The notes under the pieces were generated by a model that had not been told where the DNA came from, ran no database searches, and saw only the letters and a program-made list of their open reading frames with translations. This document shows positions 1 to 4,630 of a stretch of DNA of 7,922 bases, in pieces. Both the position numbers and the translations under genes were made by a program. Origin of the DNA: Propionibacteriaceae bacterium (lineage in GTDB: Bacteria; Actinomycetota; Actinomycetes; Propionibacteriales; Propionibacteriaceae). The stretch covers positions 1 to 7,922 of the forward strand of contig CAJPNZ010000123.1 in NCBI GenBank assembly GCA_905372155.1. Reading direction: 5' to 3'. Within the stretch, counting starts at the first letter, position 1, and every line of letters starts with the position of its first letter.

Positions 1-48
1 CCGGTGCTCCCTGCTTCACCCGGCCTGCCCAAGACCGGAAAGTGGTAG
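1..48 (+). CDS. Possible 3' end of a convergent gene (very short fragment)
   Basis: Frame 1 is open from the window edge and stops with TAG at 46-48. It would end in a Pro-rich tail (PVLPASPGLPKTGKW). The only support is that a stop codon lies 9 nt before the hairpin at 58-95, and that this hairpin is followed by GTTTT on the plus strand, as expected for a terminator shared by convergent genes. Fifteen residues are too few to identify a family, and the open frame may be chance. Confidence 0.2.
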   Translation, partial: PVLPASPGLPKTGKW

Positions 49-57
49 AAGAAGAAA

Positions 58-95
58 CGCCGGGGCCCGGTCCCCGAAGGAACCGGGCCCCGGCG
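58..95 (-). terminator. Rho-independent terminator of the rpsF-ssb-rpsR-rplI operon, possibly bidirectional
   Basis: A perfect 14-bp inverted repeat (58-71 with 82-95) encloses a 10-nt loop. Read on the minus strand, the loop contains CUUCGG, so the hairpin can close with a stable UUCG tetraloop. The minus strand continues TTTCTTCTTCT, a T-rich tail. The plus strand continues GTTTT, so the hairpin could also end transcription of a convergent gene from the left. It lies 15 nt past the rplI stop codon. A smaller hairpin (103-108 with 114-119) spans that stop codon. Confidence 0.85.
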
Positions 96-109
96 GTTTT
101 CGCCCCGCT

Positions 110-556
110 TCAGGCGGGGATCACCTCGAAGCCGACCCGCGCGGTGACCGCGGGGTGCAGCTTGACGGATGCGACGTGGTTGCCGACGGTCTTGACCGGT
201 TTGGCGAACGACACCGACCGTTTGTCGATGGCGGGGCCGCCGGCCTTCTTCACGGCCAGGGCCAGGTTGGCGGCGGTGACGGCACCGAACAGCGAACCCG
301 ACTCGGCGGCGCGGGCCGGAACCTCGATGGTGAGTTCCTCGATCTGGGTGCGGAGCTCCTGCGCGTGCTCGACGCCACGGACCTCACGGGCGTCGCGGGC
401 GCGTTTGATGCCCTCGATCTGCTTCTCGGCGCCACGGGACCAGACGATGGCCTTGCCCTGCGGGACGAGGTAGTTGCGGCCGTAGCCGTTGCGGACCTCG
501 ACGATGTCGCCGGCGATGCCGAGCTTGTCGACGGTGCTGGTCAGAATGAGTTTCAT
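110..556 (-). CDS. rplI: 50S ribosomal protein bL9
   Basis: This is ribosomal protein bL9, a two-domain protein of the large subunit that binds 23S rRNA near the base of the L1 stalk. The 148-residue length is normal for the family. The N-terminal RNA-binding domain carries the conserved glycine-rich pattern at residues 13-36 (GIAGDIVEV, then NGYGRNYLVPQGKA). A long, charged connecting helix follows at about 40-75. The C-terminal domain has GSLFGAVTAANLA at 87-99 and a VKLHPAV motif near 131. The ATG at 556 has a clear ribosome binding site (GGAGGA, 564-569, 7 nt spacing). It lies 15 nt after the rpsR stop and is the last gene before the terminator at 58-95, so it is read as the end of the ribosomal operon. 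Confidence 0.98.
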   Translation of the reverse strand: MKLILTSTVDKLGIAGDIVEVRNGYGRNYLVPQGKAIVWSRGAEKQIEGIKRARDAREVRGVEHAQELRTQIEELTIEVPARAAESGSLFGAVTAANLALAVKKAGGPAIDKRSVSFAKPVKTVGNHVASVKLHPAVTARVGFEVIPA

Positions 557-571
557 CTGTTCTTCCTCCGA

Positions 572-811
572 TCAGCGGGCGGTCGAGGCGTAGGGCAGCA
601 GGGCCACCTCACGCGCGTTCTTGACGGCGAGCGCGATCTTGCGCTGGTCCTGGACGGACAGCCCGGTCACGCGGCGGGCGCGGATCTTGCCGCGCTCCGA
701 GATGAACCTCTTCAGCGTCGCGATGTCCTTGTAGTCGATGTTGGCCACGCGAGTGGTCTTCACCGGCATGATCTTCTTCTTGTTCACAGACTTGCGCTGT
801 GGACCGGCCAT
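572..811 (-). CDS. rpsR: 30S ribosomal protein bS18, zinc-independent (cysteine-free) form
   Basis: This is ribosomal protein bS18, which pairs with bS6 on the platform of the small subunit. It is 79 residues, with the family core IDYKD at 25-29, RGKIRARRVTG at 40-50 and the AVKNAREVALLPY tail at 62-74. The N-terminus is basic (KSVNKKK). No cysteine is present anywhere, so it lacks the CxxC zinc-binding pair found in the zinc-containing form of some actinobacteria, such as the copy in the equivalent Mycobacterium operon. The ATG at 811 is preceded by AGGAG (821-825, 9 nt spacing). The 101-nt gap to ssb contains three small hairpins, and rplI follows after 15 nt. Confidence 0.98.
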   Translation of the reverse strand: MAGPQRKSVNKKKIMPVKTTRVANIDYKDIATLKRFISERGKIRARRVTGLSVQDQRKIALAVKNAREVALLPYASTAR

Positions 812-833
812 TGTGGTGCTCTCCTAGTCTTGC

Positions 834-902
834 GGGCCTTTCCGGCCCAGTGGGAAGCCCGTCGTGAGACGGAATGTGCCAGCCGACCCGGCGGGTCGGT
901 TG
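834..902 (-). promoter_or_regulatory. Three consecutive hairpins in the ssb-rpsR gap
   Basis: Downstream of the ssb stop, the minus-strand RNA could form three stems in series. The first pairs 880-889 with 893-902 (10 bp including one G-U, 3-nt loop). The second pairs 859-863 with 868-872 (5 bp, 4-nt loop). The third pairs 834-838 with 844-848 (5 bp, 5-nt loop). None is followed by a clear U-tract, so a full terminator is unlikely. They could act as attenuators, RNase barriers or a protein-binding leader for rpsR-rplI. The base pairing is seen; the function is inferred. Confidence 0.35.
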
Positions 903-912
903 TGCGGGTGGA

Positions 913-1524
913 TCAGAACGGGGGCTCCTCCGCGGCGGACTGGTTCCACGGGTCGTTGCCGCCCCGGTTCCCGCCGCCGTAGCCTCCGCCGCTGCTGCCC
1001 CAAGGGTCGCCGCCCTGGCCGCCCTGACCTTGCTGGGACTGGTTGCCGTAGCCGCCCTGCCCCTGCTGGCCCTGATTGCCGTAGCCACCCTGGTTGCCGT
1101 AGTTCTGTCCGCCACCCTGGTTCTGGTTGCCCTGCCAGTTTCCGCCGCCCTGGCCTCCGCCGCTGGTGCGGGTGACCTGCGCGGTGGCGTACCGCAGGGA
1201 GGGACCGACCTCGTCGACATCAATCTCGAACACCGTGCGGCGATCGCCCTGCTGGGTCTCGTAGCTGCGGGACTTCAGCCTGCCCTGCACGATGACGCGC
1301 ATTCCCTTGGTGAGGGACTCGGCGACGTGCTCGGCGTACTGACGCCACACGGCGCAGTTGATGAACATGGCCTCGCCGTCGCGCCACTCACCCGTCTGTC
1401 GGTCGAAGGTGCGGGGCGTCGAGGCGACGGTGAAATTGGCCACCGCGGCACCACTGGGGGTGAAGCGGAGGTCCGGGTCTCCGGTGAGATTGCCCACCAG
1501 CGTGATCTGGGTTTCGCCTGCCAT
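913..1524 (-). CDS. ssb: Single-stranded DNA-binding protein SSB
   Basis: SSB coats single-stranded DNA in replication, recombination and repair and recruits partner proteins through its C-terminal tip. Residues 1 to about 112 form the OB fold (ITLVGNLTGDPDLRFTPSG start, CAVWRQYAEHVAESLTKG at 57-74, IVQGRLKSRSYE at 78-89). Residues about 120-195 are a disordered Gly/Gln/Asn/Tyr-rich linker with internal repeats. The acidic tip ends in AAEEPPF, matching the conserved partner-binding tail. The total of 203 residues is long for SSB but usual for actinobacterial paralogues of this operon. The ATG at 1524 has GGAGGA at 1529-1534 (4 nt spacing). It sits between rpsF (98 nt upstream) and rpsR (97 nt downstream of its stop), and structured intercistronic sequence lies on both sides. 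Confidence 0.98.
   Translation of the reverse strand: MAGETQITLVGNLTGDPDLRFTPSGAAVANFTVASTPRTFDRQTGEWRDGEAMFINCAVWRQYAEHVAESLTKGMRVIVQGRLKSRSYETQQGDRRTVFEIDVDEVGPSLRYATAQVTRTSGGGQGGGNWQGNQNQGGGQNYGNQGGYGNQGQQGQGGYGNQSQQGQGGQGGDPWGSSGGGYGGGNRGGNDPWNQSAAEEPPF
1023..1088 (-). repeat. Tandem 33-bp repeat inside the ssb linker
   Basis: Two adjacent 33-bp units (1023-1055 and 1056-1088) match at 27 of 33 positions by direct comparison. Each codes for an 11-residue block of the GYGNQ-QQGQG type, so the repeat keeps the reading frame. Further, less regular GNQGG blocks follow on the N-terminal side (1089-1130). Such linker repeats probably grow and shrink by slippage without disturbing the OB fold or the acidic tip. 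Confidence 0.65.
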
Positions 1525-1554
1525 GTTTTCCTCCGGGATCGGACTTGTCTTTCG

Positions 1555-1618
1555 TCAACACTATGGCCGTTTCCCCCGACAGAAATCTTCAGGGCCGGGG
1601 ATTCGGCGTCAGTGTTGA
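1555..1618 (-). promoter_or_regulatory. Structured intercistronic RNA between rpsF and ssb
   Basis: In minus-strand RNA, three nested stems line up. UCAACACU (1618-1611) pairs with AGUGUUGA (1562-1555), 8 bp. GCCG (1607-1604) pairs with CGGC (1569-1566). CCCCG (1600-1596) pairs with CGGGG (1578-1574). They are separated by internal loops (GAC/CAU and AAU/GAAA) and closed by a 17-nt loop. In total this is 17 Watson-Crick pairs in a single elongated hairpin. It begins 4 nt after the rpsF stop codon and ends 20 nt before the ssb ribosome binding site. No U-tract follows, so it is not a plain terminator. A role in autogenous control, as S6:S18 complexes have in other bacteria, or in mRNA processing is inference. 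Confidence 0.45.
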
Positions 1619-1622
1619 AAGC

Positions 1623-1910
1623 TCACTTCTCGAGGCGGAGCACCTTGGTGCGGACGATCCGCTCGTCGATGCCCATCAGGCGGTCCATCTCCTGGACCAG
1701 CGCCGGGTCGCAGGTGACCTGCACGACGGTGTAGCTCGCCTCGGATTTCTTGTTGATGTCGTAGGCCAGACGCCTGCGACCCCAGTGGTCGACGTTGTCA
1801 ACCGCGCCACCACCGGCGGTGATGACCTCAAGGTGCTTCTCGATCAGGCCCGGAACCTGGCGCTCGTCGATGTCGGAATCGACGAGGACCATGATCTCGT
1901 ACTTGCGCAT
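1623..1910 (-). CDS. rpsF: 30S ribosomal protein bS6
   Basis: This is ribosomal protein bS6, which binds 16S rRNA together with bS18 in the small-subunit platform. It is 95 residues with the family's start (MRKYEIMVLVD), a WGRRRLAYDI strand at 43-52 and the C-terminal IVRTKVLRLEK. This matches the compact ferredoxin-like bS6 fold without the acidic tail of some homologues. The ATG at 1910 has a very good Shine-Dalgarno (AAGGAGGT, 1923-1930) at a rather long 12-nt spacing. There is no in-frame start nearer, and a 4-bp mini-stem (TGGG/CCCA around CAGTA) could shorten the effective distance. It opens the ribosomal operon. The preceding hydrolase gene is on the same strand 92 nt upstream, so readthrough into rpsF is possible. 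Confidence 0.98.
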   Translation of the reverse strand: MRKYEIMVLVDSDIDERQVPGLIEKHLEVITAGGGAVDNVDHWGRRRLAYDINKKSEASYTVVQVTCDPALVQEMDRLMGIDERIVRTKVLRLEK

Positions 1911-2002
1911 GGGTACTGCCCAACCTCCTTCGGACTGGCGGCCACGGGTCGTTCCCGCGGCAGGAGGGCATGACCGACTGGGTGGTCAGCCGGGGGCCGA
2001 GT
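1911..2002 (-). promoter_or_regulatory. rpsF leader region
   Basis: This 92-nt gap separates the hydrolase stop from rpsF. It contains the rpsF ribosome binding site (1923-1930) and a small hairpin (1971-1975 with 1984-1988, 8-nt loop). A TAGACT hexamer overlapping the hydrolase stop codon (2000-2005, minus strand) could serve as a -10 element, but no convincing -35 lies 16-18 nt before it. The true operon promoter may therefore lie inside or upstream of the hydrolase gene. Confidence 0.25.
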
Positions 2003-2755
2003 CTACCCGAGCGGCCCCGTCGCGGAAAAACCCGGCAGGTCCGGTAGCCCGGAGGATTCGATCGCCTCCCAGAAGAGATCCGCCCAGGCCCGGTAGCCGG
2101 TGTCGTTGGGGTGGAACCAGTCCGCCGCCGTGTTGATGTGGTAGCGCAGCGGCCCGAGACCCCGGGTGGCGTCGTGGACGTGGACCCGGTGATGGCCGTG
2201 GAGGGTGATGAGGTCGGTCACCGCGTCGTTGAACCTCTCCGCCCGCCGGGACAGCACGGGCAGCGTGAACCAGGGCACGTCCGCGACGAAGCTGCCCGGG
2301 GGCAGTTGGGTGAGGATGTCGGCGAAGTGTTTCTCGAAGGATTCGAGGGTGTTTCCCGGCAGCACCACGTCGTTGCCGCCGATGTCCAGGGTGAGGATGT
2401 CGGGGGCCCGGTCGAGTTCCGCCAGCCGGGGCAGCTGGTAGCGGACGACGTCGCGGCTGGTGGCCATCGACACCGACAGGTTCGTCACCACTACCTTCCG
2501 TCGGCTCACCTGCGAGATCCGCTCCGCGAGCAGCGCGACGTAGCTGGTCTCCACCCGGCTCGCCCCCACGCCCTGGGCCGCGGAATCCCCGAGCGCGACG
2601 TAGTGGATCGCGTCCTCGGGGACGTCAGTGGCTGCCCGACGCCAGTGTTCGGCATAGTCGGCTGCGTGACGGTTGATCGTTGCGCGTCCCATGACATAGG
2701 CCGTGCCCAGTACTATTCCCGCCGCCGCGAGGGCGGCACCCATCCAGCGCTTCAT
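2003..2755 (-). CDS. SGNH/GDSL-family hydrolase, membrane-anchored or secreted
   Basis: This is a predicted serine esterase or lipase of the SGNH/GDSL superfamily; the substrate cannot be read from sequence. Residues 1-23 form a short basic start plus a hydrophobic stretch (MKRWMGAALAAAGIVLGTAY), a signal peptide or membrane anchor, so the enzyme should act outside the membrane. Block I is GDSAAQG at 56-62 with nucleophile Ser58. Gly/Asn oxyanion residues appear in TNLSVS (91-96) and IGGND (125-129, Asn128). The Asp212/His215 pair sits in ADWFHPND (211-218). Length (250) is normal. The start overlaps the stop of the rhodanese gene by ATGA, which implies translational coupling. It runs in the same direction as the ribosomal operon, which starts 92 nt downstream. 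Confidence 0.95.
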   Translation of the reverse strand: MKRWMGAALAAAGIVLGTAYVMGRATINRHAADYAEHWRRAATDVPEDAIHYVALGDSAAQGVGASRVETSYVALLAERISQVSRRKVVVTNLSVSMATSRDVVRYQLPRLAELDRAPDILTLDIGGNDVVLPGNTLESFEKHFADILTQLPPGSFVADVPWFTLPVLSRRAERFNDAVTDLITLHGHHRVHVHDATRGLGPLRYHINTAADWFHPNDTGYRAWADLFWEAIESSGLPDLPGFSATGPLG

Positions 2756-3126
2756 CGGCGGCGGTAGGGGCCGGGGATGATCGGGTTGCCGTCGCGGCCC
2801 CAGGCGATCAGCCCGCCCGCGACCGATTCCGCGAGGATGCCCTTCTCCCGAAGTTCCGCCGCGGCGATCGAGCTGCGCAGCCCGTTGTCGCAGATCACGA
2901 CGACGGCGGAGTCGCGCTCGGCCAGGGGGTCGCCGCCGTGGATGGCGTCGAGGGGATGGTCGTGCAGGTCCTTGGGATCGACCGGCCGGGCGCCGGGTGC
3001 GTGCCCGGCCTCGTACTCGGCCTTGGAGCGGACGTCTATCAGAACGGCGCCCTTGCTGAGCGCCAGCACCGCATCCTCGACGCTCAGCCCGGAGGAGCGT
3101 TTGCTCAGGAAGTCGAACAGACCCAT
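2752..3126 (-). CDS. Single-domain rhodanese-like sulfurtransferase
   Basis: This is a small rhodanese-domain protein that probably carries sulfane sulfur as a persulfide on its active-site cysteine. Numbered from the chosen start (124 aa), LIDVRSKAEYEAGHAPGA at 29-46 is the classic rhodanese strand-and-loop motif. The active-site loop is CDNGLRS at 79-85, with catalytic Cys79 and the expected CxxGxR form. GGLIAW at 104-109 is the usual C-terminal motif. I chose ATG at 3126 because MGLFDFLSK is a natural start and the domain follows at once. A GTG at 3195 would add 23 residues with no domain similarity. Neither start has a strong ribosome binding site. The stop overlaps the start of the hydrolase gene. 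There is no signal peptide, so it is cytoplasmic. Confidence 0.9.
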   Translation of the reverse strand: MGLFDFLSKRSSGLSVEDAVLALSKGAVLIDVRSKAEYEAGHAPGARPVDPKDLHDHPLDAIHGGDPLAERDSAVVVICDNGLRSSIAAAELREKGILAESVAGGLIAWGRDGNPIIPGPYRRR

Positions 3127-3399
3127 GCGGCCAATGATTCCACGGCTCCCCAGGGCACTGACCGAGCCATGCCGGTCCGGCCGGGAGATGGTCACGGCGG
3201 GACGCGGTTCCCCTCCCTATTCTGTGCGCGAAATGCGGAAGAAAACCGGTTCAACGTCACCACACCTCCAGAAGCTGTTGTTGCGCACACCCTCTGAGCC
3301 CGCCCGGCGTTGAACCGTCGAACCTCCGCGATTCGTGCACGGGGAGAAGGACGTGAACCGCTACAGCTTTGTGGTCGGGTCTACCTACCGGGCGCCGGA
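3127..3399. other. Gene-free spacer upstream of the rhodanese gene
   Basis: I see no convincing gene here. The stretch must contain the minus-strand promoter of the rhodanese-hydrolase genes, but no clear -35/-10 pair stands out. The only regular structure is a perfect 10-bp inverted repeat, CGGTTCAACG (3247-3256) with its complement at 3308-3317, separated by 51 bp. The minus-strand GAGGGG near 3212-3217 could be a ribosome binding site for the alternative GTG start at 3195, although it sits too far away for a good match. Confidence 0.4.
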
Positions 3400-3508
3400 T
3401 GGTTTCGACACGGGCTGCTCGTTCCTCGCACCCCGGCTCAACCAGCTTTACCCCCGAAGCTGGTTGAGCCGACCCGCGAGCGCCAGCGAGCCGGTCGAGT
3501 CGAAACCA
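3400..3508. repeat. 109-bp palindromic intergenic repeat element
   Basis: The element is bounded by a perfect 10-bp inverted repeat (TGGTTTCGAC 3400-3409, GTCGAAACCA 3499-3508). It is centred on a perfect 14-bp inverted repeat (3435-3448 with 3457-3470) around an 8-nt loop TACCCCCG. The parts between pair only loosely and include GAGCGCCAGCGAG. The layout resembles the REP-like palindromes common between genes in high-GC actinobacteria (GGTTTCGAC...GTCGAAACC ends). It lies between the rhodanese promoter region and the 3' end of bluB. The palindromic structure is plain; the family link is from general knowledge. Confidence 0.85.
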
Positions 3509-3563
3509 CGGCGACCACCCCCCAAGGCCCTGAGGTCGGGTCTGTTTCTTGACCGCCGGTGGC

Positions 3564-3611
3564 GGTTTCGCCACGGGCCGCTCGTTCCTTGCGACCCGGC
3601 TCGACCAGCTT
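3564..3611. repeat. Diverged half copy of the palindromic repeat
   Basis: These 48 bp match 3401-3448, the left half of the full element, at 42 of 48 positions without gaps. The right half is absent: the match ends at the central loop, 9 bp before the end of bluB. The two copies are in direct orientation with 55 bp between the end of one and the start of the other. A small hairpin (3553-3557 with 3561-3565) abuts its left edge. It looks like a decayed or partial duplication. Confidence 0.85.
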
Positions 3612-3620
3612 CAGGGGAGG

Positions 3621-4253
3621 TCACCATCGGTCATGATGGACGACCTCCTCCAGGGCGATGCGGTGATTCCAGCCGAAACGGATCAGGTCGGGGACCTCCT
3701 GGAGTTTCGTCACGCGACCCACGCACAGCCAGCCGACCGGCCTCACCTGTTCGGGCAGCCCGAGCAGCTCCTTGAGGAAGGGTTCCTGGTAGAACGACAC
3801 CCACCCGACCCCGAGGTCCAAGGCGGTGGCCATCAGCCACAGGTTCTGCACGGCGCACACCACCGAGAACACCCCGGCGTCGCTGATGGTGTGGCGTCCC
3901 AGGACGTTGGGCCCGAAGCGTGTCGGGTCGTAGGTGGCGACGATCCCCAGCCCGGATTCGCGGATGCCCTCGATCTTGATGGGATTGAACTTCTCCCGTT
4001 GTTCCCCGTCGAGGGAGTCGGCGTAGTCCTGCCGGCACTGCGCGACATGCTCTGCAAAGGCGTCCAGGGTGGCGGGGTCGCGGACGACGACGAAGTCCCA
4101 GGGCTGGCTGTTACCCACGCTCGGGGCGGCGTGCGCCGCGTTCAGGAGGTCGGCGAGCTCGTCCTCGCCCAGGGGGTCGCCGGTGAACTCGGCGCGCACG
4201 TCGCGGCGGCGTTTGATGATCGTCTTGAGAGCTTCCTGGCAGGCCTGATCCAT
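3621..4253 (-). CDS. bluB: 5,6-dimethylbenzimidazole synthase (BluB-like nitroreductase fold)
   Basis: BluB is an oxygen-dependent flavin enzyme that breaks down reduced FMN to 5,6-dimethylbenzimidazole, the lower ligand of cobalamin. The 210-residue protein has the BluB pattern rather than that of a generic nitroreductase: RRRDVRAEF at 15-23, AAPSVGNSQPWDF at 42-54, the segment KIEGIRES at 93-100, CAVQNLWLMA at 133-142, and GVGWVSFY at 148-155, then LLGLPEQVRPVGWLCVG and a final LEEVVHHDRW. Asp18 and Ser153 line up with the catalytic Asp32 and Ser167 of Sinorhizobium BluB. The ATG at 4253 has only a weak AAGG (4262-4265, 8 nt spacing). No other B12 gene is in the window. A related oxidoreductase function cannot be wholly excluded without assay or alignment. 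Confidence 0.87.
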   Translation of the reverse strand: MDQACQEALKTIIKRRRDVRAEFTGDPLGEDELADLLNAAHAAPSVGNSQPWDFVVVRDPATLDAFAEHVAQCRQDYADSLDGEQREKFNPIKIEGIRESGLGIVATYDPTRFGPNVLGRHTISDAGVFSVVCAVQNLWLMATALDLGVGWVSFYQEPFLKELLGLPEQVRPVGWLCVGRVTKLQEVPDLIRFGWNHRIALEEVVHHDRW

Positions 4254-4589
4254 GAGGAAGACCTTAGCGACGCCTTTCCCGCGGCCTCGGGGAGGGCGGT
4301 CAAACCATCTCCTGCGTGATCATCCTGGCACCTCGGCCGGGGCGCCAACGCCGCTCCGGCGCCTCGTGCATGCCGTCGGCAAGTTCCCTTGAAGCGTTCC
4401 CCACCTGTCGGCGACGCACCTTGAGGATGTGTTGTCGAGGGGACCGTGGTCCGCCGAGGAGAAGCGGAAAACACAGGAAACACATCGGGCAGCGAGTCGC
4501 TGTGGGTGAGGGACCTCGGCTGATGATCAGAAACGCTTCGACCGGTCCAGTTCCTTCGTGGATCGCTCCCAACCATCCCCTGATGCAAA
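4254..4589. other. Intergenic region between divergent bluB and abiE
   Basis: No gene here is convincing. Open frames exist on both strands, but their translations are low-complexity Arg/Pro-rich strings with no family motif and no ribosome binding site. The bluB promoter must lie here; a TTGACC hexamer on the minus strand (near 4300) has no matching -10. A hairpin can form between 4341-4346 and 4358-4363 (GGCGCC arms, 11-nt loop), and a short palindrome GGACC-GT-GGTCC lies at 4441-4452. I looked for the conserved boxes of a cobalamin or FMN riboswitch on the minus strand and did not find them. The last 50 bp become AT-richer toward the abiE promoter. Confidence 0.4.
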
Positions 4590-4630
4590 TTTCCCTTGGA
4601 AACTAACAATTAAGAAGTTAGTATTCAAGC
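4590..4630 (+). promoter_or_regulatory. abiE promoter with two operator-like inverted repeats; leaderless start
   Basis: A -35-like TTGGAA (4596-4601) and -10-like TAGTAT (4619-4624) are separated by 17 bp. The -10 ends 6 nt before the ATG at 4631, so transcription should begin at or next to the start codon and the mRNA would be leaderless; no Shine-Dalgarno is present. Two inverted repeats cover the promoter: TTTCC/GGAAA (4590-4594 with 4598-4602) over the -35 and ACTAAC/GTTAGT (4602-4607 with 4617-4622) over the spacer and -10. AbiEi antitoxins of known systems repress their own promoter by binding paired inverted repeats, so these are good operator candidates. Confidence 0.6.

Noticed and set aside
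25..39. LPKTG, a sortase-type LPxTG motif, in the frame ending at position 48.
   Set aside because: Only two residues follow it; a sorting signal needs a hydrophobic segment and a basic tail, so it is chance or not a cell-wall signal.
155..982. Long plus-strand open frames across the ribosomal operon (155-982 and 874-1734).
   Set aside because: They are antisense to rplI, rpsR, ssb and rpsF, whose identity is certain, and their translations are Val/Leu/Ala-rich low-complexity strings typical of high-GC shadow frames.
3310..3775. Open frames across the palindromic repeats and the bluB 3' end.
   Set aside because: They translate the inverted repeat itself and run antisense into bluB.
4254..4589. 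Cobalamin or FMN riboswitch upstream of bluB.
   Set aside because: Short GGTG- and GGGAA-like strings occur on the minus strand, but the conserved B12-box order and the closing helices are not there, nor are the FMN-element boxes.
4300..4609. Small open frames on both strands between bluB and abiE (minus 4300-4572, plus 4316-4606, minus 4142-4609).
   Set aside because: No ribosome binding site, no recognisable domain, and Arg/Pro-rich composition; the longest overlaps bluB out of frame.
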